In this document: positions 29,346 through 41,484 of the stretch, one piece after another
Position numbering within the stretch: the first letter of the stretch is position 1
Layout: the number at the start of each line of letters is the position of its first letter
Assembly: GCA_019916065.1 (NCBI GenBank)
Contig: CM034237.1
Span: 21,163,752-21,227,751 of the forward strand
DNA length: 64,000 bases
From: Vitellaria paradoxa
Lineage: Eukaryota; Streptophyta; Magnoliopsida; Ericales; Sapotaceae
Direction of reading: 5' to 3'
Translations under genes and position numbers: made by a program
Notes under the pieces: model-generated
Database searches by the model: none
What the model saw: the letters and a program-made list of their open reading frames with translations, nothing else
What the model was told of the DNA's origin: nothing

Positions 29346-32259
29346 GAGTTAAAGGTAGTTAGAGCAAGCTGTGAGAATAAGAATATGAAGAAATTAAGGT
29401 TACATTACAGGTCATGAATAGCCGGCTAGCCTCAATAGATATGGCAATTCAGGTGATTAAGGATGACTTGAGGAAACTGAAGAAGTGGCAACCTAATATC
29501 ATGAAGGCAGATGGGAGCAATTTTTGAATCTTACAATCACTACAAATGCAAGCAGAGAAGTTATTTTGGCTGAGGAAAACCGAATGGAGTAAATAATTTC
29601 GAAATTTAGGGTGGCAAAGAAACATATGGCACCTACTCTAAACAATTTTATTGGATGGTGGCGCACGGAGTAGCACAAACGTGTGTATGGTATGAATGAA
29701 TAATGTCGAAGGTACGTAGAAGTAGAAAATGAGAGAAGTGAAGAGAAAAAAGATCGTACTAAGCCGTTGTCATCGACACATCAACGCATCGTTCCCTAAC
29801 GACGAACACATTCTAGACAGATACTTCAAGTGTCATTTTCTAAATTATGTTGCCTTTTTTGTAGGTTACAACCTCCATTAAGTTGTAATTCATTCAACTC
29901 CGACATTATCTTCTTCCTTTTTTAATCTTTACATGTAGTTTAAGAAGATGGTGTAGTACATATAGCATTTGATTGACTATGTTAAAAAAAAGAAAAAAAA
30001 AAAAGATAAACTAGCATTAGTTATGTATTTTTTTCGCCAAATTATGATTTTCCAATTAAATATCTCATAGATATGATTTGGCTTAACTATTTTGTTATTG
30101 AACATGTATTTGACATAGAAATATCTGATATAAAAATGTTTATAATGGTTAATATTTTTTCATTTTGATTTAACAGTTAGTTCCTGGAAGTGACAATTTT
30201 AATTAAACTTGTACACTGTTGAATGTGGGGCATTTTTAGTACAAATTATTTTGGAATAGCAGGCATGAACTAATTTGAGCTATTTTGCTATTTGATCTTG
30301 GTAATGACATCATAGGATACATTTGTTTGCCTATTTTAGGTTCTTTCGGAGTTAAGACAATCTACTATTATTGTGATATAAATTACAAAGAACATTCTAT
30401 CAATCTAATTGTTGAGATGACACTTTTTTAATGATCTTGGAAATGTTGAAATTGATTAAATCCAGGATCTGATATAGTTTTCTTGTTGCACTTTTACTTT
30501 TCGGTTACATACTACTGTTTTTAGTTGCTCTTGAAAGATGTGGTCTGCTACATTTTATATCCATGTGTTTTATTAGGACTCAACATCTCTTAAAGATATT
30601 GGAACTTAATTTTAGTTCTCCATCAATTAAAATAATTCATATTGTAGTATTCATGAATTTAGACTTTATGAATGCTTGGCAGCCCAACTCATGTAGTTAG
30701 CTTAGTTTTTGCATTTTGGAAAACAAAGAGGTGCACATGCAGTTGGAGTTTATTTGGTTGCTTTACTGATTTGATGGTCTTGTATCCTTTCGCTCTGGAT
30801 AGCTAACTATATTAAATAAAGTTATTTGGAATTGTTTTAACATCATGTCTTGTATGTTCTATTTTAAATATGCTAGTATTTGAAATGCATCAAAGTGAAT
30901 CGAAACTTGCAGGCATGCATATATATTAATGTATTTTTTGTCAAAGAGGGGTTGACCCCTCCAAATTGGGGTCAACCCATTCTTTCGGTTTTGAGGACCT
31001 GGGCATTTGTGTGTCAAGGGTAGTTTTGAAAAATTGTAAAGCATCAAGAGTATAGATGTCAATATATAAATTTATTAGAAAAGTTAAGGCAAAAAGAGTT
31101 AGCTATCTTAGCTAGCCAAACATTAAAAAAAAAAAAAAAAGCTAGCTACAAAAAAGTCAGCTTTTTTGATTGCCAAACCAAGCCTCAAATTATAATAACA
31201 TTCAAAATAAGGGAGTTGTACAATAATTAGATCAAGTGGTTGATTAGCAAAAGAGCATAACCAGCAAACCGAGCTTCAAAAGACAAACTTACATGAACAA
31301 TAACATGTTGCAATGCCAAAACAGGTGATGATAGGGGAACCAATGATGCAACATCAAACCTTCTAAGAGAAAAATGTACTTTAGTAAGGGAAGGATTAAA
31401 AATAATAGGAAATACACGTAAACCAAAATAAAGTGGTTTTATTAGATAATAAGAGAGCTTGTGATGTAAGGGTGGCATCTGAAGAAGCTGCAACAACGAA
31501 ACAGACGATTAACCTATAAAGGATCAATTAAGGCAATAATATCATCTAAGATGGAATTGGATTTCATTTCTTTCAGTTTCACCTCAAATATCTTTTTCTC
31601 ATTACATTCCACCAAGGGTATCAAACCTACCTTGTGGAGGAGAAAATATGTTAAATTTAGGTACAAACTCTAACTAAACTTGTTAGAAAACAAATCCTAG
31701 TTGACCAAAACATCAAAAGAACATATCCATAATAGAAAAAATAGGTACAAATTCATTTTTGGATCAATATAGGAGCCTAACTAGCCTTATGCACAATTTT
31801 GATGATGATATACCAAAAATATGAGAAATGAAGTTATGTATTTATACTTCCCCAAAAACACCTGCCTTATATAATAAACTATGCATTGATAGCAAAGGAA
31901 AGTTCAAGGTGGGGACGTGTTTGGTGAAGTTATAAAGCTTAGTTTCCATTATCTATTTTACATAACAAAATAGAGAAGAACAAAAAACCATGCACCTATA
32001 TTATCCTATAAAACCTGCACAACTATGGCATTTTTGCCCAGAAACAATTTCAATAAAAAAAATAATAACAATAATATTTCATTACATGCAAGCATAAGAA
32101 GTACAGTTTGAAGTTCTAAAATAAGGAATAACTAAAAAGCTCGTTCAAACTAATACAGACATTTGTTCCAAAATAAGTTCAAACCAAATAAGGATTACAA
32201 CTGTTATATAGTAATAGGTCAGGCAAAAATACACAGATGCAACCAAAGAGTTCCACGGT
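29346..32259. other. AT-rich intergenic DNA
   Basis: No gene recognised. It holds a perfect 11-bp inverted repeat (30949-30978) and a short A tract near 31125-31140. Minus-strand frames at 30859-31062 and 31227-31496 have no recognisable product. Confidence 0.55.
30949..30978. repeat. Perfect short hairpin
   Basis: GGGTTGACCCC, an 8-base loop, then GGGGTCAACCC: an 11-bp perfect stem. No T-run follows on either strand and no gene is adjacent. Confidence 0.7.
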
Positions 32260-33350
32260 AAGATGATCAGACAGGCTCTACATGTCACTACTGCTAGGCA
32301 GGATCGGGAAAAAAGAAGAATTGATTGTGCACCCAGTCAAAGAAGCTCTATTACTCCCTCAAGCTGTGGAACACCTCGTGCATCTCCTCTTAGAAGGCCC
32401 TATCAAGCTCCCGATTATGATCTTAGGAATATTGGATTACTTGTACCATCTTAAGCATGTGTTGGATTGTGCTACTACCCTCACCATCTGACTTTGCATC
32501 CACCTAATTATTTTTTTCACTTTTTTTTTTTTTTTTTTTTGCAATTTACTACGATTAACAATGGACTCATCTATTTGGCACTTGAGGTCGATCATGTTGG
32601 CCTCACTAACTGGCTCTATAACCCTTACCTTGGCAATTTTGGTGATAAAGAGACCAACAGGAAGTGCGCCTAGGTGTTACACCTGCTTCTAATTCTTTTG
32701 AATGATGTCACCAATGAACCTCCTAATATCTACCTTTTTCTTTGTCAAGATACTAGACATCAGACTGGTCCAGTCCACTTTGTGGATTAAGGCTGGAGCA
32801 CGTAACGAGGTGGAGTAAAGGAAACTGGTCCTTGAGGTTAGTGTATTTATATTATGGATTTAGCCATAGGGTGTTATTGTGACTCATTATTGCGACCATA
32901 ACTTCTTTTGAGTACTCGGGGTGATTAAGATAGAAATCCGTGTCCTCAACCACAGGGAGGCCTAGGATTGACTCGAAGTTGTCAGTGCCAATGGTAAAAG
33001 GCTCCCTTTTAAGTTTGGCACTATGCGAGGTTGCTCTTGGTTTCAGTCAATACAAGTGATATTTGCATAGAACTTGCAAACGATGTCCTTATAGGCCTGG
33101 CCTATCAGTATGAAAAACTTCTCCCAGCCTCGCCTTTGAAACTTTGGAAGCAGGCCTAAGGTTCAGAGCTTAACGTCACCAAACTTGACATAGCATTTAA
33201 TCACAACTGCCTTGGTGTTAAGGTGGTCGTCAAAAGTCTATGAGGCATGTTCAATTTCAAACTTGAACGTGTCATATGAAGGGTGGCCATGCCCTTAGCC
33301 CCTTACAGGCCCTTTTCTTGAACCTTCCTCACTCCCAACTACTAAACTTA
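32260..33350 (-). pseudogene. Second decayed plant transposon-protein gene
   Basis: Read on the minus strand from about 33350 the frame gives GHGHPSYDTFKFEIEHAS, then DDHLNTKAVVIKCYVKFGDV, GWEKFFILIGQAYKDIVCKF and YANITCID. After frame changes and stops come FLTP-type and MSHNNTLWLNP segments and the region down to about 32260. The WEKF...G.AY.D.V..FYAN order is that of the gypsy-associated plant transposon-protein family also seen at 28578-29345. Numerous stops mark it as long dead. Confidence 0.55.
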
Positions 33351-36148
33351 GCCATTCCTACAAAAAGTAAAAACACAAAGGAGCGGAACATAAACAATAA
33401 TAAGTAAATAGAAGAAAAAAAAGAATATATTTAATACGACCACCAAATCAATTAAACATGTTTATAATTAAATTACGCGAATCTTTATATTAATATGTTG
33501 GAAGACAACATGGCCTGATCAATTTTGGCATCATCTAACCAAATGAACAACGAGAAAAAGAATAAAAGGCATTCTAACAACATGTACTTACCACATACCT
33601 AACCCCACATTCACAAAATGAACATTACAACAACTTAGTTTACATTCTATTGCATCAAAATTTCTACAACAAACCCAAAATGGGATTGAGATTGCATATT
33701 TAACTCTAGAATAAGAACATAATAGAATTAACAGATACAAATACATTTGTACATCACATGCCCATAAATAGAAAATCTTTCTATACCTGGTGGAATAAAT
33801 GTTGAGAAATGCTTTGAAATGCAATAAAAGAACATATGAAATTGGAAGTCAAAACGAAGTAATTCACAATCAGTAATGGTTTAACGTTTGTGATTGACAA
33901 TGGTTCCTGAAATCCATGCATTGGAATAACTTTTCACAGTTCTACAGGGTTATTTTAACTTATAGTGACTCGGGTCAATCAAACATACAATCAAGAAAAG
34001 GCCAAGAAATTAAGAACACCTCAACTTTAACTGGGTAAAAAGTTTACAATCAGAAAAACTTGTGAATAACTTAGAAACCCCAAAATTGTACATTAATTAT
34101 TCCTTTAATTCTTCAACTCGCTCGTTACCATTTATACAGATATGAAAGTTTAAGATTGACATTCTGCTATTAAATTATGTTGTTTTGGTTTCACAAAAGA
34201 TTACAAAACAAATGGGGTGTATATGGTTGTCCACAAAAATATGCAAAATAACTCAGCTACTCCCAAGCAACATGTTAGTAAGTAAAGGAATCCTTATCAG
34301 TTTCACTTGGAGTTGGGGAGCATGTTTTAGTCCTAGAATATCCATTAAGTTATAAAACTTTCCATGGGCAGTTCCCTCAAAGTTGTTTGACATTTTAAAA
34401 GTACTTTAAATGTTCCTCTTGAGACTTTTCCATAAGCATCCAGAGATTTATCTTCAAGCCATTCTCTTTAGGTAATTGAGGATGTATTTTATTCAAATGA
34501 ATTGTTAGTATGTAAGAAATTCAATGAACACCACTACACAAAGTGAACAGAAAATGCAAAAGCCAAATGAAAATTGCATACAAAACCTAAACAAATGATA
34601 TCCAGTAGATCAACCCATTTTTATATAACTGAAATTGATGTTTTGGCATTACTTACAACTTTGTCTATGTTTAGCTATGAAATAAATAAGAGAGTAACAA
34701 ATAAAGAGAAAGAAACAAGAGAGTAATAATCAGATACTAACACATACTTACAAACAAACGGAAAGAGAGAGAGAGAGAGAGAGAAATTGAAAAATCACAT
34801 ACTACCAAACAGAAACAAAATCACATTCTAATATGCATATCACATATAGAAACAACCAAATGGAAAAAAGAAAAAAAAGAAAAAAAAGAACCAAACACCA
34901 ACAGGAAGATAAAGAGAAGATTCGAACGCTCATGTTAGAGGGTAACAAGAAATACCCGTGGATAATTTTTTCCCGAGGAGGCATACAGAACAGTAAGAGA
35001 GCGCTGATCTCTGTTTGATCCGAATCTCCGAAACACCAGATGGCGTTCAGTGAGGACGAAAGGAGACTGCATATGACTTATGGCATTCTACCAAAGGCAG
35101 TGCATGCAAATATTTGGAGAAATTTGAAGCTGTCTGTGGCTCTCACCCGTTGGAACGACTTCAGCTTAAAATGTTAGAACGGATCAAGGAAGTGGGGAGT
35201 GGATGGAAGCTAGATTAGAAAAGCGTTAAAATGATTAACTTAGGGCCAGTTCAAATGGTTCTAAAAAAAGTTGATGGTTCTGATTAACCTGTGGTGAGTC
35301 AATCATGCACGAATCACGAAATCAATGAAGTTTGAAAAAAAATTGATAACTTTTTGTATCTTTCAATCACTTTTGATAAATTTCGGCCTACCAAACAGGC
35401 CCTAATTGAAGGGACAACTAGCCCAATGAAGCCATTAACTGGGCTATTTAATAGCCCAATAAGTAATGACCCGATATTTCAACTTCCAATTTTTTTCAAT
35501 CTTTTCTCCAAATTTTTACTTAAGCTTTTTTGAAAAATTTTCTTACTTTTGTACTTGTTATACATTTGTATCAAACACCCTTTTTTTTTTTTTTGTAAGT
35601 GACATATGGTTACACCATAGTAAAAAGTACAAAAAGTTGAATTTTTTTTTATATTTTTTAGCACTTCAAAACGCAATCATCATCCATCCGCATTCGGTAA
35701 TTTTACAAAAACGGCCTATTTGACTTTCAAGGCCATAGGTGTGGCACTCAGTGAACCCTTTCGGCCTGGTGAAGCCCTCAAAGCTATCAAGGCTTTGCCT
35801 TTGAACCCAAGAAAGACAAAACTCATTCCGCCCAGAAAGCTCAACAACAAAACAAAGCCCATTCAAGGGTGTGCAATATCCACTAGGAGCTGAACCCAAC
35901 CGAAATTTTTTATTAAATATATTCGGTTAATTTTATTTTTAGTTCGGTTTCATTTACTGTTTTTAGACCTACAGGCTACACTATACTTCTATTCGCTTCC
36001 AGTTTTTGTATTTACGAAATCAAAAATTGAATTATTAATAATAGTAATAAATTTGCTAAAAAAAACTAGAAATTAGATATATGTATATATATATGACTTT
36101 GGTCAATATAGCAATAATAAATAAATTTGTAAAAAATAAATTAAATAT

Positions 36149-36182
<34 letters not shown>

Positions 36183-36776
36183 TTCTGCGAATTCAGTTTT
36201 AACCATAATCGAGCCGAATCATTTCGATTAATTCATTTCAATTCCCTATCTTCTATTCTAATAATTCGACTTTATCGCTTAATAAATCAAAATATTTGAA
36301 ACAATTCAAGAAAAATTCAATAATTCAATGAAAACTAAATAATCACCCCTAATTCTTAGGCTCAAATAAGGGTGTTTGTTCAGTTTTTGTTTGGCTTTTC
36401 CGTTCTATCCGAATTATCTAAATTATTTAGTTAAAATTTTTAAATATATTGTATAAGTTTATATTTATATATGTGTATCATAATTTCTACATGTAGTGAT
36501 GTTTTTAATTTTGTTACTTACAAATTTATTGTTATATATATTCCATTATATATATATATATATTGCTTGTCTTTTTACTCGACATAATTGGTAATAACGG
36601 AAATTGAATAAAAAATTACAATAAATAATTAAAAATTAAAATTCAGTGCAATTACTCAGTTTTAGCTCCATTGTGCACACGTCTAGGCTCAAATGTCAAG
36701 GGAATCTAGTGATTTTATCTCTATTATTTTAAAGAGAACTACACAATTAGGGAATATATATATATATATAAAGAAG
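33351..36776. other. AT-rich intergenic DNA with microsatellites
   Basis: No gene recognised. It includes (GA)n at 34764-34783, a poly-T run near 35580-35594, and (TA)n runs near 36155-36180 and 36546-36563. A minus-strand frame at 35666-35899 is not recognised. Confidence 0.55.
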
Positions 36777-36786
36777 TAATGATATG

Positions 36787-37015
36787 CCCGCAAGGGTTAG
36801 TCGGGTTGGTTCGTAGGGTTTGAAATTGCGTGAAGTCTCGTGTTTGGCTCTTTCGGGAGACGGTCTCTCCTTCAATGTGGAGGCGATTTTCAACGACTTT
36901 TCTGATTAAGCCGGTCAGTTACAACTTGTCTAAGTTGGTTTACTCCTTATGATCCTTTGCCGACTAGGGTCATGAGACGTGCTTTACCCATACCGCACCT
37001 CTTACGGCGACGAAC
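36787..37015. mobile_element. Short insertion with 10-bp target duplication, SINE-like
   Basis: A GC-richer 229-bp segment is bounded by a perfect direct repeat TAATGATATG (36777-36786 and 37016-37025). Its 5' part has 'ggttagtcgggttggttcg', resembling a tRNA A box, and there is a loose B-box-like 'agtctcgtgtttgg'. No poly(A) tail is seen. SINE is the best guess. Confidence 0.5.
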
Positions 37016-37025
37016 TAATGATATG

Positions 37026-38113
37026 GAAAAACTCATGAGCCTATTATTTAAAAATAATAAATTTATATATTTTATTTTAATTAAAACTCTATTATGGCAC
37101 ATCACTCTGAATTTTTTGTTTTGTTTTTATTTATATATATATGGTACCATAACATTTTCCGTATTTCAAACGGTGAAAAATTTCAATCGTGGCTAATTTT
37201 ATAATATTAGAATCGAAAAGTTCACAGCCTATTTTAATTTTGCCAAGCAAACGTCTCAGGAAGCTTGGGGAGTTGTATTCAAAGGAAAGTTTCTCGACAT
37301 TGTTGAGTCATTAATGCGTTCTCTCTCTCTCTCTCTGATCACTCTCACCAAAAATGTTTTCTCCATATATACTTAAAAAAGTTGATTTGGTGGTTTCAAG
37401 AATTAATGTTGGTCCATTTAACTTTCGAAAACTGCACCGCGCGTTTAATGGCTTTTAATTCCAAGAAGACAAGCCATTGCCCATATTGAAAATCTATAGC
37501 CCGCGCCTCCTATGAGTGAAAAATTGTATATATATTCTTTCATTAATTTCTCTCATTTTGTATTATTATTATTTTTTATTAAAATTCCTCTCTCATTTTG
37601 TATTATTATTTTTTCATTAAAACTATTATGGAATAAAAAAAATTAATTGAAGAGTGTAAATATCTTCATTTTTTTAAATTACTAGATTAATAATTATTAA
37701 TATATAAAAACAATAACTAAGGTAAAGTATGTTTTGGTAAGGTAAAGTATGTTTTGGTAGGATAAAGGGAGTTTGAAATTATTATTTTCAACTTTAGGTT
37801 CGTAAAGTTGAATCTCAATAATCAATTGATGATATTTGATCATTCAATTTAAAAACATATTTATTAACTTCACATTAATGAATAGTTAAGATTCACCTTT
37901 AAGAATTTGAAATTGAAAAATAACTTTAACCTCCTTATCCTATCAGGGCAAGTATCTATTAAAATTCAAGGATTTGAATTTTTTTTTCAATTTCAGATCC
38001 CGCAATTTAAATCCTACCCATTGAATTAATGTCAATCTTTTTTAACAGTTAAATTTAAAAAGTAATTTTTTATTCTTTTAATGGGTAAGTAAGTAAATAT
38101 CATTAAGAAAGAG
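37026..38113. other. AT-rich intergenic DNA
   Basis: No gene. It holds (CT)n at 37320-37337, two 'tctctcattttgtattattatt' copies near 37550-37610 and a 20-bp tandem 'ggtaaagtatgttttggta' at 37721-37759. Confidence 0.55.
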
Positions 38114-38128
38114 AAAATATCCTTTTCT

Positions 38129-38271
38129 TGCAGCTCAGCCCTTCGATTTCTACAGAAGATGTAAATCGTGGGATATACCTCAAATTGGTCAGAGTTTGAA
38201 CTTCTACCATTAGGCAAGTTAACATACGGAAAGTCCGTCCTTTACTAACTCAACTATGCCCTGGGGGGGCA
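38129..38271 (-). mobile_element. tRNA-derived SINE candidate
   Basis: Read on the minus strand it begins gggcATAGTTGAGTTAGTAAAGG, like the A box of plant SINEs. A B-box-like GAAGTTCAAACTCTG lies about 45 bp further. It is flanked by AAAATATCCTTTTCT (38114-38128) and AAAATATCCCTTTCT (38272-38286), a 15-bp target duplication with one mismatch. Confidence 0.55.
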
Positions 38272-39050
38272 AAAATATCCCTTTCTCTCTCATAGATTGG
38301 GTTGCTCATCATCGCTATTTTTTTTTTGGTGCGGATGGGTCTTTGGAAGATTGGCAGTCGCTCATCTTTCTCTCTTATAGAGTAGGTTGTTCACCATCAT
38401 TTTTTTATCCAAGGTTACCAAAAGATCAACAGATACAACTATATATATATTACCAAAAGATCAGCGGCTACAACTATATATATATACTAGTAGTAATATG
38501 TGCGATACCCGGGCGACGTAAATTTTTTTTAAAAAAAATAAAAATATCTTCAAAATAATTAAAATAAATATTTATATTAAGAAATTGTATTAGTCATAAA
38601 TTCATATGTGAAAATGGATAGATATAAAAAAAATATAAATATATTTATTTAATTTTCTAAATAGTAATCTAAAAGTACAACTACAAAAAACATAACATAT
38701 AATTTTATTTTTTTAACCCCATCTAGTTTTTGAATGTTAAGTAAAACCACCTATTAAACAAAAAATATTTAAAATTATCTCTTAAGATTTATAATTCTTT
38801 TTTTTAAAAAATTATTAAAAGTAAATAAGAGGTTGTATAACATTACCTATTAAAAATAAAACTCTATACTTCCGATCCACCATATTTCAATCTACAAAAC
38901 AACATTTATAAAACTATAAAGATTTTATATTATTATATAAGACCTAAATCGGAAAAATATGTATAAATAAAAGAGAGAAAGGAAGTTGGAAAAGAAGCCT
39001 AAAAGTTTTTTAGCGATGGTAGAAGTACTATGAAAAGAGAGAGAGAGAAA

Positions 39051-40395
39051 TTTTGAAAAGAAAATAACTCTTGAATTTTATATTTTTATTTTTGTTTTTT
39101 TTTTTTAAACTCTCCTTTAATGAATCTTTGATTATAATTCATTTTAGGTACTAAGCGGAGTATTATGTAGAGAAAGACAGACTCTTTTAATGAAATGAAG
39201 AGAGAGAGCAATTTTGAAAAGAAAATGACTCTTGAGTTTCATATTTTTATTTTTGTTTTTTGTATTTTTTTTCTAACTCTCTTTTAAAGAATCTTTTATT
39301 ATAATTCATTTTAAAGTAGAGTACTATGTAGAGAAAGAAAAACCCTTTTAATGAAATATTTATCATTATTTAATACAGGTAGAGAGAGAGATGAATTTGT
39401 TTTAAAAATAAAATCAAAATTCTGTAAAAAAAAAAAAAAAGAAAAAAGGGAATGAAGAGCAAAGAGTTATGTCACGTGGGATGAGGGTAAAAGAGGAGAG
39501 AAGAGAGATACATGGTTTTAATATTATAGTATAATATAATACACGGTTTTGAAAAGAAAATTACTCTTAAGTTTTATATTTTTATTTTGGTTTTTTTTTG
39601 CTAACTCTCCTTTAATGAATATAATTCATTTTGGCTGTGTTTGTTTGATAGATTAGATGATGGGGGATAAGTAATACCGTGGGGTCCACAGATAGGATTG
39701 GATAAAAGATGGGATTAATTTTTTATGTGGGATTATTTTTTTGGTGTTTGGTTGGTCGGATATAAAGTGTGATAAGAGATGTGATTTGATATATGATGTG
39801 ATAGAAAATAATTTTAGACCTTTGGATCTTAGAGAGAAACAAATCTGGAGATGGGTTATTAATAATACCACATACTCCACAGGATAACAAATTCGGTCTT
39901 TTCCCGAACAACTCATCCAATCCGTGGGTCTCACGGATGAAACAAAAAGCAAAACAAACACCACTTTGAGTGGGGCCCACGGATTGCTTCTCCAATCCGG
40001 CGCTGTACTCCAGCAAATAAACATGGCCTTTAGATAATGGGTGGAGTATTATACAGAAAGAGAAAGACTCTTTTAATGAAATGAAAAGAGAGATGAATTT
40101 TGAAAAGAAAATGACTCTTGAGTTTCATATTTTTATTTTTGTTTTTTGTGTTGTTTTTCTAACTCTCCTTTAATGAATTTTTTATTATAATTCATTTCAG
40201 GATGGAGTACTATGCAGAGAGAGAAAAACTCTTTTAATGAAATATTATAATTATTCATTACAGGTGAAAAGAAAGAAAAATTTATTTTAAAAATAAAATT
40301 AAAATTCTGTTAAAAAAATGAAAAGTAAATAGTTATATCACGTAAAATAGTGAAAGAGGAGAGGAGAGAGAAAAACACGATTTTAATATTATAAT
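39051..40395. repeat. Higher-order tandem repeat inside the Helitron-like element
   Basis: A ~150-bp unit 'ttttgaaaagaaaat.actcttgagtttcatattttt...aattcattttagg...ctcttttaatgaaat' occurs four times, near 39051, 39212, 39547 and 40098. The units are arranged A-A-B then A-A-B, where B is the 'tacaggtagagag...gatttaatattat' block (near 39376 and 40260). The third copy is split by a MITE. Confidence 0.82.
39633..40028. mobile_element. MITE (PIF/Harbinger-like) inside a repeat unit
   Basis: GGCTGTGTTTGTTTG at the left end and CAAATAAACATGGCC at the right are imperfect inverted repeats. TTT flanks both sides (39630-39632 and 40029-40031). Comparison with the other repeat copies shows exactly this 396 bp as extra sequence, so the boundaries are well supported even though the family is not. 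Confidence 0.72.
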
Positions 40396-40401
40396 ATAGA
40401 T

Positions 40402-40826
40402 ATATAAACCTCCAAAGTCGGTTTTGTTCCTTAAAAAAACAAAATTACATGGACCTTTGTTTTTTTCTCTCTCTTCATTTTCTCCCTTCTCGTTGGGTTG
40501 CTGTTCGCCGACGAGATCAGTGTTGACAAAGAGGTCATGATTGACAGTGACCACCAGTTAAATGCCGGCCACCACTAAAACTCGGACCTTTACAATCTGC
40601 TTAGATTTTATTTTTTTCTTTATTTCTTTTTTTTTTCTTCCTAATATTTTTAAAGTGTGTTTAAAATAATAAAAAAATTAGATAAAATGAAATAAATTAT
40701 GAATTCGTAATTTGTGTATTAAATAAAAATAATATTTTTTAAAATTTTTTAAAATTTTTATTATTTTTTAAAATTTTTTATCATTCTAAATAAAATCTTA
40801 ACCCGTAATTTTATCAATCTTTTGTA

Positions 40827-40864
<38 letters not shown>

Positions 40865-41334
40865 CTTGTTTATTAAACTTTTGAGTGGTCTAATTTTTTT
40901 TCTTTTCTCTACTTTCCATAAATAATCTAATTTTTTCAAATTTGTTGAGTTTTTATCCAATTCAACGGTGATGCCCGTGTGTACTTTTGAGCACAGAAGT
41001 CTCCAAGAATATCTGCTAATTTTCTCATCCACTAGAGGATTGCTTCAACCTCTGTTGGTTGGTTTCATCTTTATTGTCTCTTTCTTACTAATATAATTTT
41101 TTTTTTTTGTCCTTTAAAAGAATAAAAAATTATATTTTAAATTTAATAGCCAGATGGAATTGACATTAATTTAACAAGTAAGATTGAAATTTAAGGACCT
41201 AAAGTTGAAAAGAAACTTTAAACCCCGAATTCTATCTATTAGCACTGACCATCAATTTATTAAATAATTATATAATACCATCTACACTAAGAGGGTTTTA
41301 ACTCCAAAGTTACAATTATAGTGTTGGAGATTTA
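40402..41334. other. AT-rich intergenic DNA
   Basis: No gene recognised. A (TA)n run lies at about 40831-40860. Confidence 0.6.
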
Positions 41335-41345
41335 AGTAAAAATTA

Positions 41346-41473
41346 CCAACTCTTGGTTGGTCTAGTGGAGCGGAAGTCAAGTCTAAAACTTAAGTGATAT
41401 ATCCATGTCACATGTTCGATTCTCACTTGGAGCCACTAAGATTTAAGTGGGGGGCCGTAATAAAAAAAAATTG
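41346..41473 (+). mobile_element. tRNA-derived SINE
   Basis: The element begins CCAACTCTTGGTTGGTCTAG; TGGTCTAGTGG is a good RNA polymerase III A box. TGTTCGATTCTC about 60 bp on is a B box. It ends in an A-rich tail and is flanked by a perfect 11-bp duplication AGTAAAAATTA (41335-41345 and 41474-41484). Confidence 0.82.
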
Positions 41474-41484
41474 AGTAAAAATTA

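Larger units (their letters stand above)
38487..40400 (-). mobile_element. Helitron-like element
   Basis: On the minus strand it starts TCTATATTATAATATTAAAA (from 40400) and ends CGCCCGGGTATCGCACATATTACTACTAG (to 38487). These are TC...CTAG ends with a GC-rich segment just before CTAG, as in plant Helitrons. Flanking bases are A on the left and T on the right, fitting insertion between A and T without duplication. No Rep/helicase gene is present. The interior is a two-fold repeat of about 0.5 kb with an embedded MITE. Confidence 0.6.

Noticed and set aside
34833..35018. Lys/Glu-rich small protein
   Set aside because: Low-complexity translation of an A/G-rich stretch.
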